From contig NZ_FZNT01000005.1 of NCBI RefSeq assembly GCF_900188235.1, forward strand, positions 1 to 64,000: DNA of 64,000 bases, read 5' to 3'. The notes below the pieces were generated by a model. The model did not search any database, was not told the origin of the DNA, and was given only the letters and a program-made list of their open reading frames with translations. The translations under genes and the position numbers were made by a program. Positions 30,622 to 38,203 of the stretch are shown here, in pieces; positions within the stretch are counted from its first letter, which is position 1, and every line of letters starts with the position of its first letter. The DNA comes from Lutibacter agarilyticus (GTDB taxonomy: Bacteria > Bacteroidota > Bacteroidia > Flavobacteriales > Flavobacteriaceae).

Positions 30622-30776
30622 AATGTCTTTAGTTTTAATTGGGTTAATATATTTATAGCTACAAACTTATTAATAAGAGTACATTAACATTGTCTCTATT
30701 TAGTTCATAATATGGGAGATTATTGTTCAGGATAGATTTTTTAATATAATCTGATAAATTAAACAAGAAAATACAT

Positions 30777-31409
30777 TTACTCTTTGGTTAATTTAAAATT
30801 ATCAAACCAATAAGTATTGGTAAAAATAGCATGCTGTATTTGTAAGCGTAAATACTTGATGTTTTTACCTTCGGTATTATCAGCAATTTTAACCGTAATT
30901 GACTGAGATAAGTAGCCATTTTCCAAACCTCTCCATGAAACAGTCCCTCCATTATCTACAGTAGTTACTTCAGGAGCAGACACAACTTTTTTATCCCTAT
31001 CTAATGTATTCAAAACAATCCAGAATGGTCTTGATGATACGGGTTTCAACGCTTTAACATGAAAAGTAAATGTGTAAATTCCAGGGCCATAAGAGCTTAT
31101 GTCATTATCGCCAAAAACAAGCGTTACTTCAGATGCAGCGCCATTGCCATTAATTACTTTTGATTTGACAGCTTGTGAGTCATCGATACCTTCTCCTGGA
31201 GCTAGGCCACTATTAGCAGCATCAAATTTGCTTTGGGTACTATTTTCATTGAACCAAAAACCTTCTAAAGACCATTTATCTCCATTTCTCTTGTTTTGAT
31301 AAAAAGGTGTTGTGTTTTCAATAGAACTATTTATAACGGGTATTTCTGTTTGCGCCGTAACTAATGTGCTGATTAGAATTGTTGAAATAAGAGTGAAAAA
31401 TACTTTCAT
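30777..31409 (-). CDS. Secreted beta-sandwich (CBM-like) protein, no sorting domain
   Basis: 210 residues with a signal peptide (to about 19, LVTAQ). It aligns along its length with the sandwich domain of the neighbouring 29737-30621 protein. Shared segments include ENTTPF, NSGLAPGEGIDDSQA, DISSYGPGIYTFTFHVKA, PFWIVLNTLD and FTNTYWFDNF. It lacks a T9SS domain and should remain periplasmic. The function is probably glycan binding, inferred from fold pattern and location only. Confidence 0.55.
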   Translation of the reverse strand: MKVFFTLISTILISTLVTAQTEIPVINSSIENTTPFYQNKRNGDKWSLEGFWFNENSTQSKFDAANSGLAPGEGIDDSQAVKSKVINGNGAASEVTLVFGDNDISSYGPGIYTFTFHVKALKPVSSRPFWIVLNTLDRDKKVVSAPEVTTVDNGGTVSWRGLENGYLSQSITVKIADNTEGKNIKYLRLQIQHAIFTNTYWFDNFKLTKE

Positions 31410-32235
31410 GATAGTTTATTTGTTATATTAAATGTTAATTTTAAGAGACATAAAGATATTCGTCGAGAACTAACATAAAGGCATATTTATATTTCAAAAG
31501 CTGGTTAATTTTTGTCGAGATATTCAATAACTATAAGTTGAAAGATTGTTCTTTATTAAATTATAAGGGTTATACTTTGAATATTGTAAAAATTAAAAAA
31601 CACACTTTACCAATAATTAAAGTGAAGATTATTTTACAGTAAAATAGAGACTAAATAAAATAAAATTGTGTTTGTTTGAAATGGCAAGATCCCTACTGTA
31701 ATAAAAGTATCTTTCTTTGTAAGAGGAAGTTTTTTAACCTAAGTTTATGCCTATTTAAATAGTTAAAAAATACTCATAACTTATTCTCTTCTAGAATCTG
31801 GTATTAAAAAATATAAAATAGGATAATTAGAAAAAAACATCAATGTATAGAAATATATATAAGGGATATATATAATTTCCTTATTTCAAATTTTTGTATA
31901 AAAAGTGAATATAAAACTGAACACGTTATTGAACACATTTCTACAAATTCATAGCGTCGAAGCCCCGTGAAATAGTTTTTTAAATGGAAGTCTTGGGGCT
32001 CGTAACCTCAAGGTCACTGGTTCTAGTCAATATCATTAAATAAAATTAATTTCAACTATTCTCATTTTCAATTAAGTCTTTTCATTAACATATTCTAATA
32101 TTATACATTTCAGCTTCATTTGATTTTGTGGATATTCAAGGACCTACCTCTGTCTACCGTTGTAACGTCCAAGCCTTATAAGGGTAACATTTACTCATAT
32201 ATAATATATTTTTTGGTAACCCTAGGAAGTTAATT
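31410..32235. other. Long AT-rich gap between the PUL and the integrative-element remnant
   Basis: About 830 bases with no supported gene. The left half presumably carries the promoter for the gene at 30777-31409. Near 31956-32028 there are short tRNA-like stretches (listed separately) that may mark the left boundary of the integrated element. The rest is AT-rich without long repeats. Confidence 0.5.
31992..32028 (+). other. tRNA-like fragment (anticodon arm plus T-arm), probably a relic
   Basis: CTTGGGG, loop CTCGTAA and CCTCAAG form an anticodon-type arm. AGGTC follows like a variable loop, then ACTGGTTCTAGT resembles a T-arm 5' strand and loop. The 3' strand of the T-arm and the acceptor stem are missing, and no D-arm lies upstream. 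It looks like a decayed tRNA-Met or Ile2(CAT)-like 3' half, perhaps an old attachment site. It is not a functional tRNA. Confidence 0.35.
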
Positions 32236-32952
32236 TCACTTTCTTTTATCAACTGAAGCTTCATCAAAGCTAATCAAATTAAACATTGCTCTAATACAGC
32301 TACGAACTCTATTTCCATATCTTTTTTCGAGTTCTTGGGCATTGAGATTGGTTGTGATATGGGTTGTGACTCTAAACTTTGTGTGATAAGATCCTGTACC
32401 ATACTTCGACAAACTCTGTATGACATCTTTAGGATGACAAGATAAATTATAACGAGAGAGTAGAATTTCCCCCATAACATTGCAATCTTTGGCGTAATGA
32501 CTGCCAGTTGGTTCTACTCCTAAATCGTCGAAACAGTAGTTTCTTGTTTGGTTGTATTGTTCCAGGGTTTCAAATCCGGATGCATTGAAGCTGAATACGA
32601 TGTTACGTGTTGGAATGATTTCGTAGGTTGTTTTGTGTGGTGCTAAGTGCAGTAGTAATTGCATTAGCGATGTTTTACCGCACCCTACAGGACCTGATAA
32701 TAATATTCCTTTGCTGGTGTCGATTCCCATTTGTGCGCAGCTGTGGTGGTCTTGAATGAAGTATGAGCATAGTTTGAAGAGCGGCGCTTCATCTTCTTTG
32801 TAGATTCTGAAGTTTTTTCCGAATAACATATGGCCTTTGATGTTGAGGTAGGTTTTTATTTTTTCGAAATCGTAGTGTACTGTGTTGTTTCGGATTTCTC
32901 CGATTTGGAATTTGGAAGTGCCTTCGGTTTTTATGTGTGGTGTTGAGTTCAT
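32236..32952 (-). CDS. DnaC/IstB-like P-loop ATPase of the integrative element
   Basis: 238 residues. Walker A is LLSGPVGCGKTSLMQ (around residue 90), Walker B is NYCFDDLGVEP, and a sensor-like segment is RVTTHITTNLN. This matches the small AAA+ ATPases that load helicases or assist replication of mobile elements. No signal peptide is present, so it is cytoplasmic. It is the distal gene of the element remnant. The exact role is inferred from fold and context. Confidence 0.7.
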   Translation of the reverse strand: MNSTPHIKTEGTSKFQIGEIRNNTVHYDFEKIKTYLNIKGHMLFGKNFRIYKEDEAPLFKLCSYFIQDHHSCAQMGIDTSKGILLSGPVGCGKTSLMQLLLHLAPHKTTYEIIPTRNIVFSFNASGFETLEQYNQTRNYCFDDLGVEPTGSHYAKDCNVMGEILLSRYNLSCHPKDVIQSLSKYGTGSYHTKFRVTTHITTNLNAQELEKRYGNRVRSCIRAMFNLISFDEASVDKRK

Positions 32953-33072
32953 AGTGGTTTTTTTGGTTATTTAATTATTCTTATTCATTTTTTACTCATC
33001 CCTTTCTTATTTTTTATTGGAAATCGTGATGTGCTTCGCAGTTGCTTGTCCAAAAAACGAATCAAAAAAGGA

Positions 33073-33175
33073 CACTTTTTCGTATGAATTTCTGTTTTGC
33101 AGAACCATTCTTAAAACTTCGCGTCACTGCGTTCCTGAATCTCGAAGCTTTTAAGAATATATTCTTGCGAAAAAG
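33073..33175. repeat. Long imperfect inverted repeat (nested stems)
   Basis: The inner stem is TTCTTAAAACTTCG at 33108-33121 with CGAAGCTTTTAAGAA at 33143-33157, complementary apart from one bulged base. The outer stem is CTTTTTCG near 33073-33082 with CGAAAAAG at 33168-33175. The whole can fold into a cruciform of about 100 bases between the ATPase gene and the stop of the winged-helix gene. It may be a terminator for the latter or a DNA site used by the element. Confidence 0.5.
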
Positions 33176-33191
33176 AATTTTTAATGAGTAT

Positions 33192-33875
33192 CTAAAGAGG
33201 TTCATCGTATCGTTTGTTTTCGTTGACGTGGAGGTTGTCGTAAAAATGGTCAAGTGGTAAAGCGTTTGGATCGTTTGCTTTCGATTTCACACGAGTTGCT
33301 AATTTCATTTCATTGGCTTTTAGCATCCAACTTTTGGCTGTGGCTTGCCAATCGGTAATTTTTGATTTCCCTCCAACTTTCCATCCAATTCCCTGGTAAT
33401 GGTTGAAGAATTTTTTGGCTTCCAATTCAGGGTATTTTTCTTTTTTAAAAAAATCTAAAATCAATTTTTCTTTTGCGATTGCCTCTAGTTTAATAAAGTT
33501 TATATTATGTTTATTAATGTTTATATTAGGTATCAGTGCTTGTTCATTAAACGAACGGTCTAAATTCACATCTTCTTTATAGCTTGATTCAAAATTAAAC
33601 AGCTTTACTTTACTGCCTTTGAAAGGGTTGTGAGATGGGCTGTAAACGATATATTTCCAATGACTTAACTCTTTAATACACTTGTGGTATGTTGCAGTTG
33701 ATCCAATTTTTGATAGCTTCATAATTTCTTCTCTGCTTATATGAAATTCTGTTGGAAAGCGATTGTAATTCCATAATTGAAATAAGGCAATATACAGGCT
33801 TATATGTGTTGGATTTAAGCGATTATCTTTACGGAATTGAATATAGACTCCATTCAGGTGTTTGATGTAGTTCAT
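33192..33875 (-). CDS. DnaD-like / winged-helix replication protein of the element
   Basis: 227 residues. The N-terminal half (about 20-95) is a winged-helix region with HISREEIMKLSKIGSTATYHKCIKEL. The C-terminal part has FFNHYQGIGWKVGGKSKITDWQATAKSW, the motif seen in DnaD-like C-terminal domains that contact DNA. Such proteins accompany small ATPases in Bacteroidota mobile elements and probably act in element replication. It has its own upstream gap of about 120 bases with a terminator for the preceding gene. Confidence 0.6.
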   Translation of the reverse strand: MNYIKHLNGVYIQFRKDNRLNPTHISLYIALFQLWNYNRFPTEFHISREEIMKLSKIGSTATYHKCIKELSHWKYIVYSPSHNPFKGSKVKLFNFESSYKEDVNLDRSFNEQALIPNININKHNINFIKLEAIAKEKLILDFFKKEKYPELEAKKFFNHYQGIGWKVGGKSKITDWQATAKSWMLKANEMKLATRVKSKANDPNALPLDHFYDNLHVNENKRYDEPL

Positions 33876-33963
33876 AGGTTTTAAAATTAGTGTGTTGTCT
33901 TCTGCACAGCGTATTTAAAAACTTAAATACTGTGTGTTTTTTAACGTTATGTAAAATTTAAAA

Positions 33964-33986
33964 GCCCTTGAATAATTTTCAAGGGC
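33964..33986 (-). terminator. Terminator after the excisionase-like gene
   Basis: A perfect 9-bp stem (GCCCTTGAA at 33964-33972 with TTCAAGGGC at 33978-33986) and a 5-base loop, followed on the minus strand by a T-rich run. It lies 8 bases after the stop at 33995. Confidence 0.8.
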
Positions 33987-33994
33987 CGTAGCTG

Positions 33995-34282
33995 TTAGTC
34001 GTTGTTGTTTACGGTGTTTTCTTCCAAAACTTGCATAATTTTTTCATAATCGTAATAAATGATTCCGCCTATTTTTGTGTAGGGCAAGGTTCCATTGATT
34101 CTAAGGTTTTGAAGTGTTCCAGTTGATAAGCCAAGTAGCTTTCTTACTTCTGGAGATTTCAACCATTTTTTGGTTGTTGTTTTGGATTTATCTCCAATCA
34201 AGTTTTTAATGTTGCTTAGTAAATCGTCTTTGAATTCATCTAAGTCTTCAGGTGTAATAATTTTTGCAGCCATATTTTGCAA
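33995..34282 (-). CDS. Excisionase-like helix-turn-helix protein (MerR-type HTH_17)
   Basis: 95 residues. The C-terminal half carries the HTH_17 pattern WLKSPEVRKLLGLSTGTLQNLRINGTLPYTKIGGIIYYDYEKI, common to excisionases and element-borne regulators. The N-terminus is a short charged helical segment. An in-frame ATG three codons in (34273) is an alternative start. It probably binds att DNA to direct excision or controls element genes. It lies between rteC-like and replication genes. Confidence 0.75.
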   Translation of the reverse strand: MQNMAAKIITPEDLDEFKDDLLSNIKNLIGDKSKTTTKKWLKSPEVRKLLGLSTGTLQNLRINGTLPYTKIGGIIYYDYEKIMQVLEENTVNNND

Positions 34283-34503
34283 TTTTTGAATTAATAATTA
34301 AGAAAACATCTTTTTGTTTCTCTTTCATATTACAAATATGTGAAGTATAACTCACTAAAAATCACAAGTTGGGGTGTTTTTTTAAAACATTTTTCTTGAT
34401 ACTGTTTGGTTTTATTTGATATTTTGAACAATGTGAAAATGATGTTGAAATAACAAAACACCTCAAAATATATTTTAAATTTTTTTTACCCAACTTGGGT
34501 GTT

Positions 34504-35040
34504 TTATTGGTTAAATTTTAGTATGCGATTCAGTAAAGCGTTCTTTAAGCTGTCTAAAAACTTCGTGTTATTCTTTCTTCTATCTTTTATTTCTAAAAAG
34601 GCTCTGTAGTAATCACCTAAGTCAATATTAAAAATGGTTTCAAAAGTAGCAGCAATTTGTTTGATATCTGCATCACCGTTATTAAAAACCTTTAAACTGT
34701 CTAATGCGTAAATAAGTTCTATTAAAGCAATTTTAGTTGCCGTCCATTTTAATTTTGAATTCACAATTGTTAATCCTTGTTCTAGGTTGGTTTTCAATAA
34801 AAGGATTTCAATTTCATTTTGACAATACTCAATCAATGATTCATAGCCTATAAAATTGGCAAAAGTTGAATCTAGACTTGTTGAGAATTCATCATCGATA
34901 AATGAGCCAGAGCAATCAAATTGTATTCGAATGCTTTTATTTTTTCGCAGAAAATATTGAGTGCCAAAATATGACTCTTCACCTCTAAAATATTGATAAA
35001 ATGTATTAAATATAAAATATATAGGTTGTAAAAATAACAA
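34504..35040 (-). CDS. RteC-like protein, apparently N-terminally truncated
   Basis: 178 residues. The C-terminal region (KLKWTATKIALIELIYALDSLKVFNNGDADIKQIAATFETIFNIDLGDYYRAFLEIKDR) is the recognisable end of RteC, the regulator that promotes excision of CTnDOT-type conjugative transposons. Full-length relatives are, as I recall, about 280 residues. Only 49 bases separate this start from the integrase stop, so the missing N-terminal part has no room. The short N-terminus begins with a hydrophobic run (MLFLQPIYFIFNTFYQYF) that looks recruited rather than native. Probably inactive or altered. Confidence 0.65.
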   Translation of the reverse strand: MLFLQPIYFIFNTFYQYFRGEESYFGTQYFLRKNKSIRIQFDCSGSFIDDEFSTSLDSTFANFIGYESLIEYCQNEIEILLLKTNLEQGLTIVNSKLKWTATKIALIELIYALDSLKVFNNGDADIKQIAATFETIFNIDLGDYYRAFLEIKDRRKNNTKFLDSLKNALLNRILKFNQ

Positions 35041-35089
35041 ATAGTCAATACGGTAACTTTAATCACATTAAGCTTAGTAATAGTGATTT

Positions 35090-36343
35090 TTAACCGGATT
35101 TTTTGTCTCCGGTGGTACTTTTGTTTTCTAAAGAATTTAATTTTTCTTTTAAGATACTCATATCGTCACTTACTTTTCGGTCTAAAATCTTTGCGTAATG
35201 CTGTGTGGTTTTTAGCGATTTGTGCCCTAGCATTTTACTTACAGATTCTATTGGAACTCCATTGGTTAGTGTTACTGTAGTAGCAAAAGTATGTCTGGCC
35301 AAGTGAAATGTTAGGTTTTTGGTGATTCCGCATAAATCAGCAATTTCTTTTAAATATGAATTCATTCTTTGATTGCTTAATATTGGAAGTAAACTATCAC
35401 TATTTAGAATGTCTGGATGCTCTGAGTATTTATCCAAGATAATTTGCGCCATTGGTAATATTGGAATATTACTTCTCGTATCTGTTTTAGTCCTTTTCGT
35501 CTTTATCCATCTAGCTCCATCAATCCCAATAACGATATGATCTTTCTTTAATTTTTTCACATCCACATAGGACAACCCAGTGTAACAACTAAAAATAAAT
35601 ATATCTTTTACTAATCCCAATCTTGAAATAGTAATATCTTTCTTTATAATTTTTTGAATTTCATTTTCCATCAAAAACTCTCTATCAACAGTTTTTAATC
35701 GAGCTTTCCAATTAAAGAATGGGTCCTTGCTAATCCAGTCGTTAGCATAAGCTATACGAACTATTTTTTTGAAATTGGTAATGTACTTAACTGCTGTATT
35801 ATGAGCGCAATTTCGTTCCGTTTTTAAAAAATACTCATATCCGGTAATGAATTTATGATCTACATCTTTAATTGGGATGTCATCTACTTTATATTCCTTT
35901 TTGATATATTGTTCAAGTCGTGTTCTCGCGGTTTTATACCTTAAAGCTGTTAGTGGCACAAATTCTTTTCCTACTAATTTATCTACTTGGTCATTGTGTT
36001 CTTGAAACAACTTTAAAACCATTTTGTTTTTTTCATTTTTTCCAAGATACGTATCTCGTATTTGAATTGCCGAGAAAGACTTATTCTGTTCGATAAACTG
36101 TTGATGAATTTTATTGATTTTGTTCGAAATCAAATCAATATATTGATTTATTTCTTGCGCCTCTTTTGAAAAACCTCTTACTCTGTTAGCGCTCGGGTTC
36201 CATTTGTCGACTGGAACCTTTCTCTGAATACTGAATTCCGAACGCTTTCCATTAACCGTAATTCTTAGGTAAATGTTTGCCTTTCCGTTGCTGTCAGCTT
36301 TTACTCTTTTGATGTAAAATAGTAGTGAGATGGAATTATTCAT
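35090..36343 (-). CDS. IntDOT-type tyrosine recombinase (integrase)
   Basis: 417 residues with an N-terminal arm-DNA-binding domain (about 1-90), a SAM-like core-binding domain (about 105-205) and the catalytic domain (about 220-400). Catalytic residues seen are Lys in IKTKRTKTD, HLARHTF (His-x-x-Arg), LGHKSLKTTQHYAKI (His and Tyr nucleophile). The first catalytic Arg is replaced by Ser in CYTGLSYVDV, as in CTnDOT IntDOT, where a Ser occupies that position. It is transcribed away from tRNA-Ala, whose 3' end is 250 bases upstream. It looks intact. Confidence 0.92.
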   Translation of the reverse strand: MNNSISLLFYIKRVKADSNGKANIYLRITVNGKRSEFSIQRKVPVDKWNPSANRVRGFSKEAQEINQYIDLISNKINKIHQQFIEQNKSFSAIQIRDTYLGKNEKNKMVLKLFQEHNDQVDKLVGKEFVPLTALRYKTARTRLEQYIKKEYKVDDIPIKDVDHKFITGYEYFLKTERNCAHNTAVKYITNFKKIVRIAYANDWISKDPFFNWKARLKTVDREFLMENEIQKIIKKDITISRLGLVKDIFIFSCYTGLSYVDVKKLKKDHIVIGIDGARWIKTKRTKTDTRSNIPILPMAQIILDKYSEHPDILNSDSLLPILSNQRMNSYLKEIADLCGITKNLTFHLARHTFATTVTLTNGVPIESVSKMLGHKSLKTTQHYAKILDRKVSDDMSILKEKLNSLENKSTTGDKKSG

Positions 36344-36431
36344 AGTTTTTTTTGCAATTTTAAAGTATAAATATACAAAAAATAAATCAAAAAATATTTT
36401 GGAGACCTATATTTTTATAGCTCTACAGCGC

Positions 36432-36475
36432 TATTCGGGGTCAGTTGATGTCTAATTTTTTAGTGACCCCGAATA
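36432..36475. repeat. Perfect 12-bp inverted repeat between integrase and tRNA-Ala
   Basis: TATTCGGGGTCA at 36432-36443 and TGACCCCGAATA at 36464-36475 with a 20-base loop. It is unusually GC-rich for the locus and lies about 90 bases upstream of the integrase start. It could be a site bound by the integrase or excisionase, or a plus-strand terminator. Confidence 0.6.
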
Positions 36476-36539
36476 AGCCCCCTTTTATTTAGTTTTTATT
36501 GTGTTTTATTGGTTATTTGGAAGAATTAGTAAAATTAAA

Positions 36540-36570
36540 AAACCCTATAAACATTGAGCTTATAGGGTTT
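36540..36570 (-). terminator. Terminator of tRNA-Ala
   Basis: A perfect 11-bp stem (AAACCCTATAA at 36540-36550 with TTATAGGGTTT at 36560-36570) and a 9-base loop, with a minus-strand T-run beyond. It lies 25 bases after the tRNA 3' end. Confidence 0.85.
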
Positions 36571-36594
36571 TGTTGTTTTTTGGTTGTTTAAAAG

Positions 36595-36668
36595 TGGAGA
36601 AGATGGGAGTCGAACCCACGACCTCTTGACTGCCAGTCAAGCGCTCTAACCAGCTGAGCTACATCCCC
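36595..36668 (-). tRNA. tRNA-Ala (anticodon GGC)
   Basis: 74 bases that fold into a full cloverleaf. The acceptor stem is GGGGATG with CTTCTCC, the D-arm GCTC/GAGC, the anticodon arm CTTGA-CTGGCAG-TCAAG with anticodon GGC, and the T-arm GTGGG-TTCGACT-CCCAT. The G3-U70 pair, the identity element read by alanyl-tRNA synthetase, is present, with discriminator A73. Position 6-67 is a U-U mismatch. The terminal CCA is not encoded. The gene abuts the integrative-element remnant at its 3' side. Confidence 0.95.
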
Positions 36669-37095
36669 GTTCCTTGTTAATACTGGTTTTATTAAACTTT
36701 CTATTTCTTACAAGGAAAAAATAGAAATGCAAATATATGCATTTGTGTGCATTTATATGCAAAAACCCACCACCAAAAGCCACTATCAAAAAATTTCAAA
36801 TACTAATAAAAAGTCAATTCTAAAGGTCTCTTAAAAAGGGGAATATTACAAACCTAACAAGTCTTGCTCATTTTCTGTTTGTGAAAAAGCATTATAGTTA
36901 AATAAACCCAATATTATTATTACAAATGATATAAATATATTTTTAATAATGTTATTAATTTATTTGTTAACAAATACGGTATTTCACACTACTATAGCTG
37001 CAATACTTTTATCAAAAATTTTTACGGCTTTATTAAGTTAAGACCTATCACGTTGTATTTTGAAAAACAGTTCTAAGTCTTAACCTTATATTTTA
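36669..37095. other. Gap upstream of tRNA-Ala with ATGCA-rich repeats
   Basis: About 430 bases. Near 36725-36765 the pentamer ATGCA or TGCAT recurs several times in a partly palindromic array, just upstream of the tRNA on its promoter side. A short signal-peptide-like relic lies at 36846-36959 (listed separately). Nothing else is recognised. Confidence 0.4.
36846..36959 (-). pseudogene. Short signal-peptide-like relic without a normal start codon
   Basis: An open minus-strand frame of 37 codons reads KNIFISFVIIILGLFNYNAF, then SQTENEQDLLGL, then stop. The hydrophobic stretch ending FSQ is typical of Bacteroidota signal peptides. The frame follows a stop directly and has no ATG, GTG or TTG, only ATT. 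It is probably a gene remnant. A genuine tiny exported peptide with a rare start cannot be excluded. Confidence 0.3.
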
Positions 37096-37596
37096 TTATT
37101 TTATAGTATAACCCTTACCCTCCATACAAACTGAATAGGCTTTCTTATAATCGTTTAAGAGGTTGGTGCTGTGATTTGCTGCAGCTTGTTGATTTGCTTG
37201 TTCTTGAGCATTTTCAGACCCTTTTTTTGCTCTTAAACCTCTTACACCACCAACAACTGAACCTATAGCTGCGCCTTTTCCGGCATCACCTGCAATTGCT
37301 CCAACGGCGGCTCCACCAGCGGCACCTATAGCTGTGTTTTTTACTGCGGTTCCATCAGCAGATTTATCAACAGGGGCTGCTGTTACTGTAGGTGGATTTA
37401 AAGGGTCATACCCCGTTTGTTCTTTTGCCCAGGCAAAGCAAGCTGCTTCATCTGCTTCTTGTGTTTGCGCATCTTGATTATTTGATGGGAATATATACAA
37501 CCCCAAACTACTAGAGATCCCTGAATTTTGAGCGGACAACTCATTTATTCCAATACTTGCAATGATAACTGATAATATTATTTTTATATTTTTCAT
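37096..37596 (-). CDS. Glycine-zipper exported protein
   Basis: 166 residues with a signal peptide (to about 22, ELSAQ). The centre has a glycine zipper (NTAIGAAGGAAVGAIAGDAGKGAAIGSVVGG), a membrane-inserting or oligomerising segment. Flanking it are two cysteine motifs, ACFAWAKEQTGYDP and YSVCMEGKGYTI. This combination recurs in glycine-zipper proteins of many bacteria and may form a disulfide. It follows the NTF2-like lipoprotein gene by 16 bases and shares its promoter. The function is unknown; envelope location is inferred. Confidence 0.75.
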   Translation of the reverse strand: MKNIKIILSVIIASIGINELSAQNSGISSSLGLYIFPSNNQDAQTQEADEAACFAWAKEQTGYDPLNPPTVTAAPVDKSADGTAVKNTAIGAAGGAAVGAIAGDAGKGAAIGSVVGGVRGLRAKKGSENAQEQANQQAAANHSTNLLNDYKKAYSVCMEGKGYTIK

Positions 37597-37612
37597 TTTA
37601 TTTATTTTTAGA

Positions 37613-38110
37613 TTAACTGAATATTTCTTCTTTTACTAACATGTAACCAAGTTGTTGGTAAACATCACCTTCATTATAAAAAGTAATACTTTTAGTAATT
37701 TTATTATTTTCAATTTGGTAGATTGTATTTGTCCAAACACAGGCTTGCTCTCCATTTTTATAAACAATATTTAATTCCGCTAAGTTTGAAATCCATTCTC
37801 CTTTATTTTCCCCTTTTGGTATTTGAAGAGTAACTATTTGGGATTTATTAAAATCAATACTTTTATAAAGGTTATCGATATTGAATTTCCAATTTTCGAG
37901 TGTTGCCGTTTTTTCTACGGAATCTCCAAAGTTTGGACCTGTATTGATGTAATTATCATCGAGCAAATTCTCAAGAGATTCAATATCTAAATCTTCAACT
38001 GCTGTAATAAACTTTTCTATAACTTTAGTTCCTTCTTCTTTTACTGTGTTTTGGGTTGAACAACTTATTAGTGTTAAACCAACTATTAGTGTTAAAATTG
38101 TTTTTTTCAT
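37613..38110 (-). CDS. NTF2/SnoaL-like lipoprotein
   Basis: 165 residues with a lipoprotein signal (lipobox LISC, Cys17). The rest has the cone-shaped NTF2-like pattern: a helix-rich start (KVIEKFITAVEDLDIESLENLLDDNYI) followed by curved strands (GEWISNLAELNIVYKNGEQACVWTNTIYQIENNKI). Such domains bind small ligands or form dimers. No catalytic residues are certain. It is the first gene of a leftward pair with the glycine-zipper gene, under a promoter that matches the sulfatase promoter at 39534-39591. Confidence 0.65.
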   Translation of the reverse strand: MKKTILTLIVGLTLISCSTQNTVKEEGTKVIEKFITAVEDLDIESLENLLDDNYINTGPNFGDSVEKTATLENWKFNIDNLYKSIDFNKSQIVTLQIPKGENKGEWISNLAELNIVYKNGEQACVWTNTIYQIENNKITKSITFYNEGDVYQQLGYMLVKEEIFS

Positions 38111-38134
38111 TTTTAAATTATTTAAGATTTATAC

Positions 38135-38192
38135 TGCAAAGATGCGAGAATAAGAGAAGCTATTTCACCCCTAAAAGACAAAACGATAGCCC
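38135..38192 (-). promoter_or_regulatory. Conserved promoter with 24-bp box, left copy
   Basis: Read on minus: a 24-bp box at 38169-38192 beginning GGGCTATCGTTTTGTC, then a 23-base spacer, then GCATCTTTGCA (38135-38145), which resembles the Bacteroidota -7 element (TTTG). The copy before the sulfatase gene matches 23 of 24 in the box, 11 of 11 in the core, and has the same spacer length. Confidence 0.75.
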
Positions 38193-38203
38193 AAAAGGAA
38201 AAT

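Larger units (their letters stand above)
31956..36594. mobile_element. Remnant of an IntDOT-type integrative element next to tRNA-Ala
   Basis: Five leftward genes form a typical accessory core: tyrosine recombinase, RteC-like protein, excisionase-like HTH protein, replication-type winged-helix protein and DnaC-like ATPase. The integrase end abuts the 3' end of a tRNA-Ala gene, a common integration target. No relaxase, coupling protein, conjugation genes or cargo are present. The left boundary is uncertain: 31956-31967 matches the tRNA T-arm strand at 36609-36620 in 10 of 12 bases. No long perfect att repeat was found. Confidence 0.55.

Noticed and set aside
33042-33260. Opposing small ORFs around the cruciform
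   Set aside because: They arise from the inverted repeat itself and overlap the end of the winged-helix gene.
36720-36765. ATGCA-rich array as a CRISPR or iteron cluster
   Set aside because: Repeat units are only five bases and irregularly spaced; no spacer structure.
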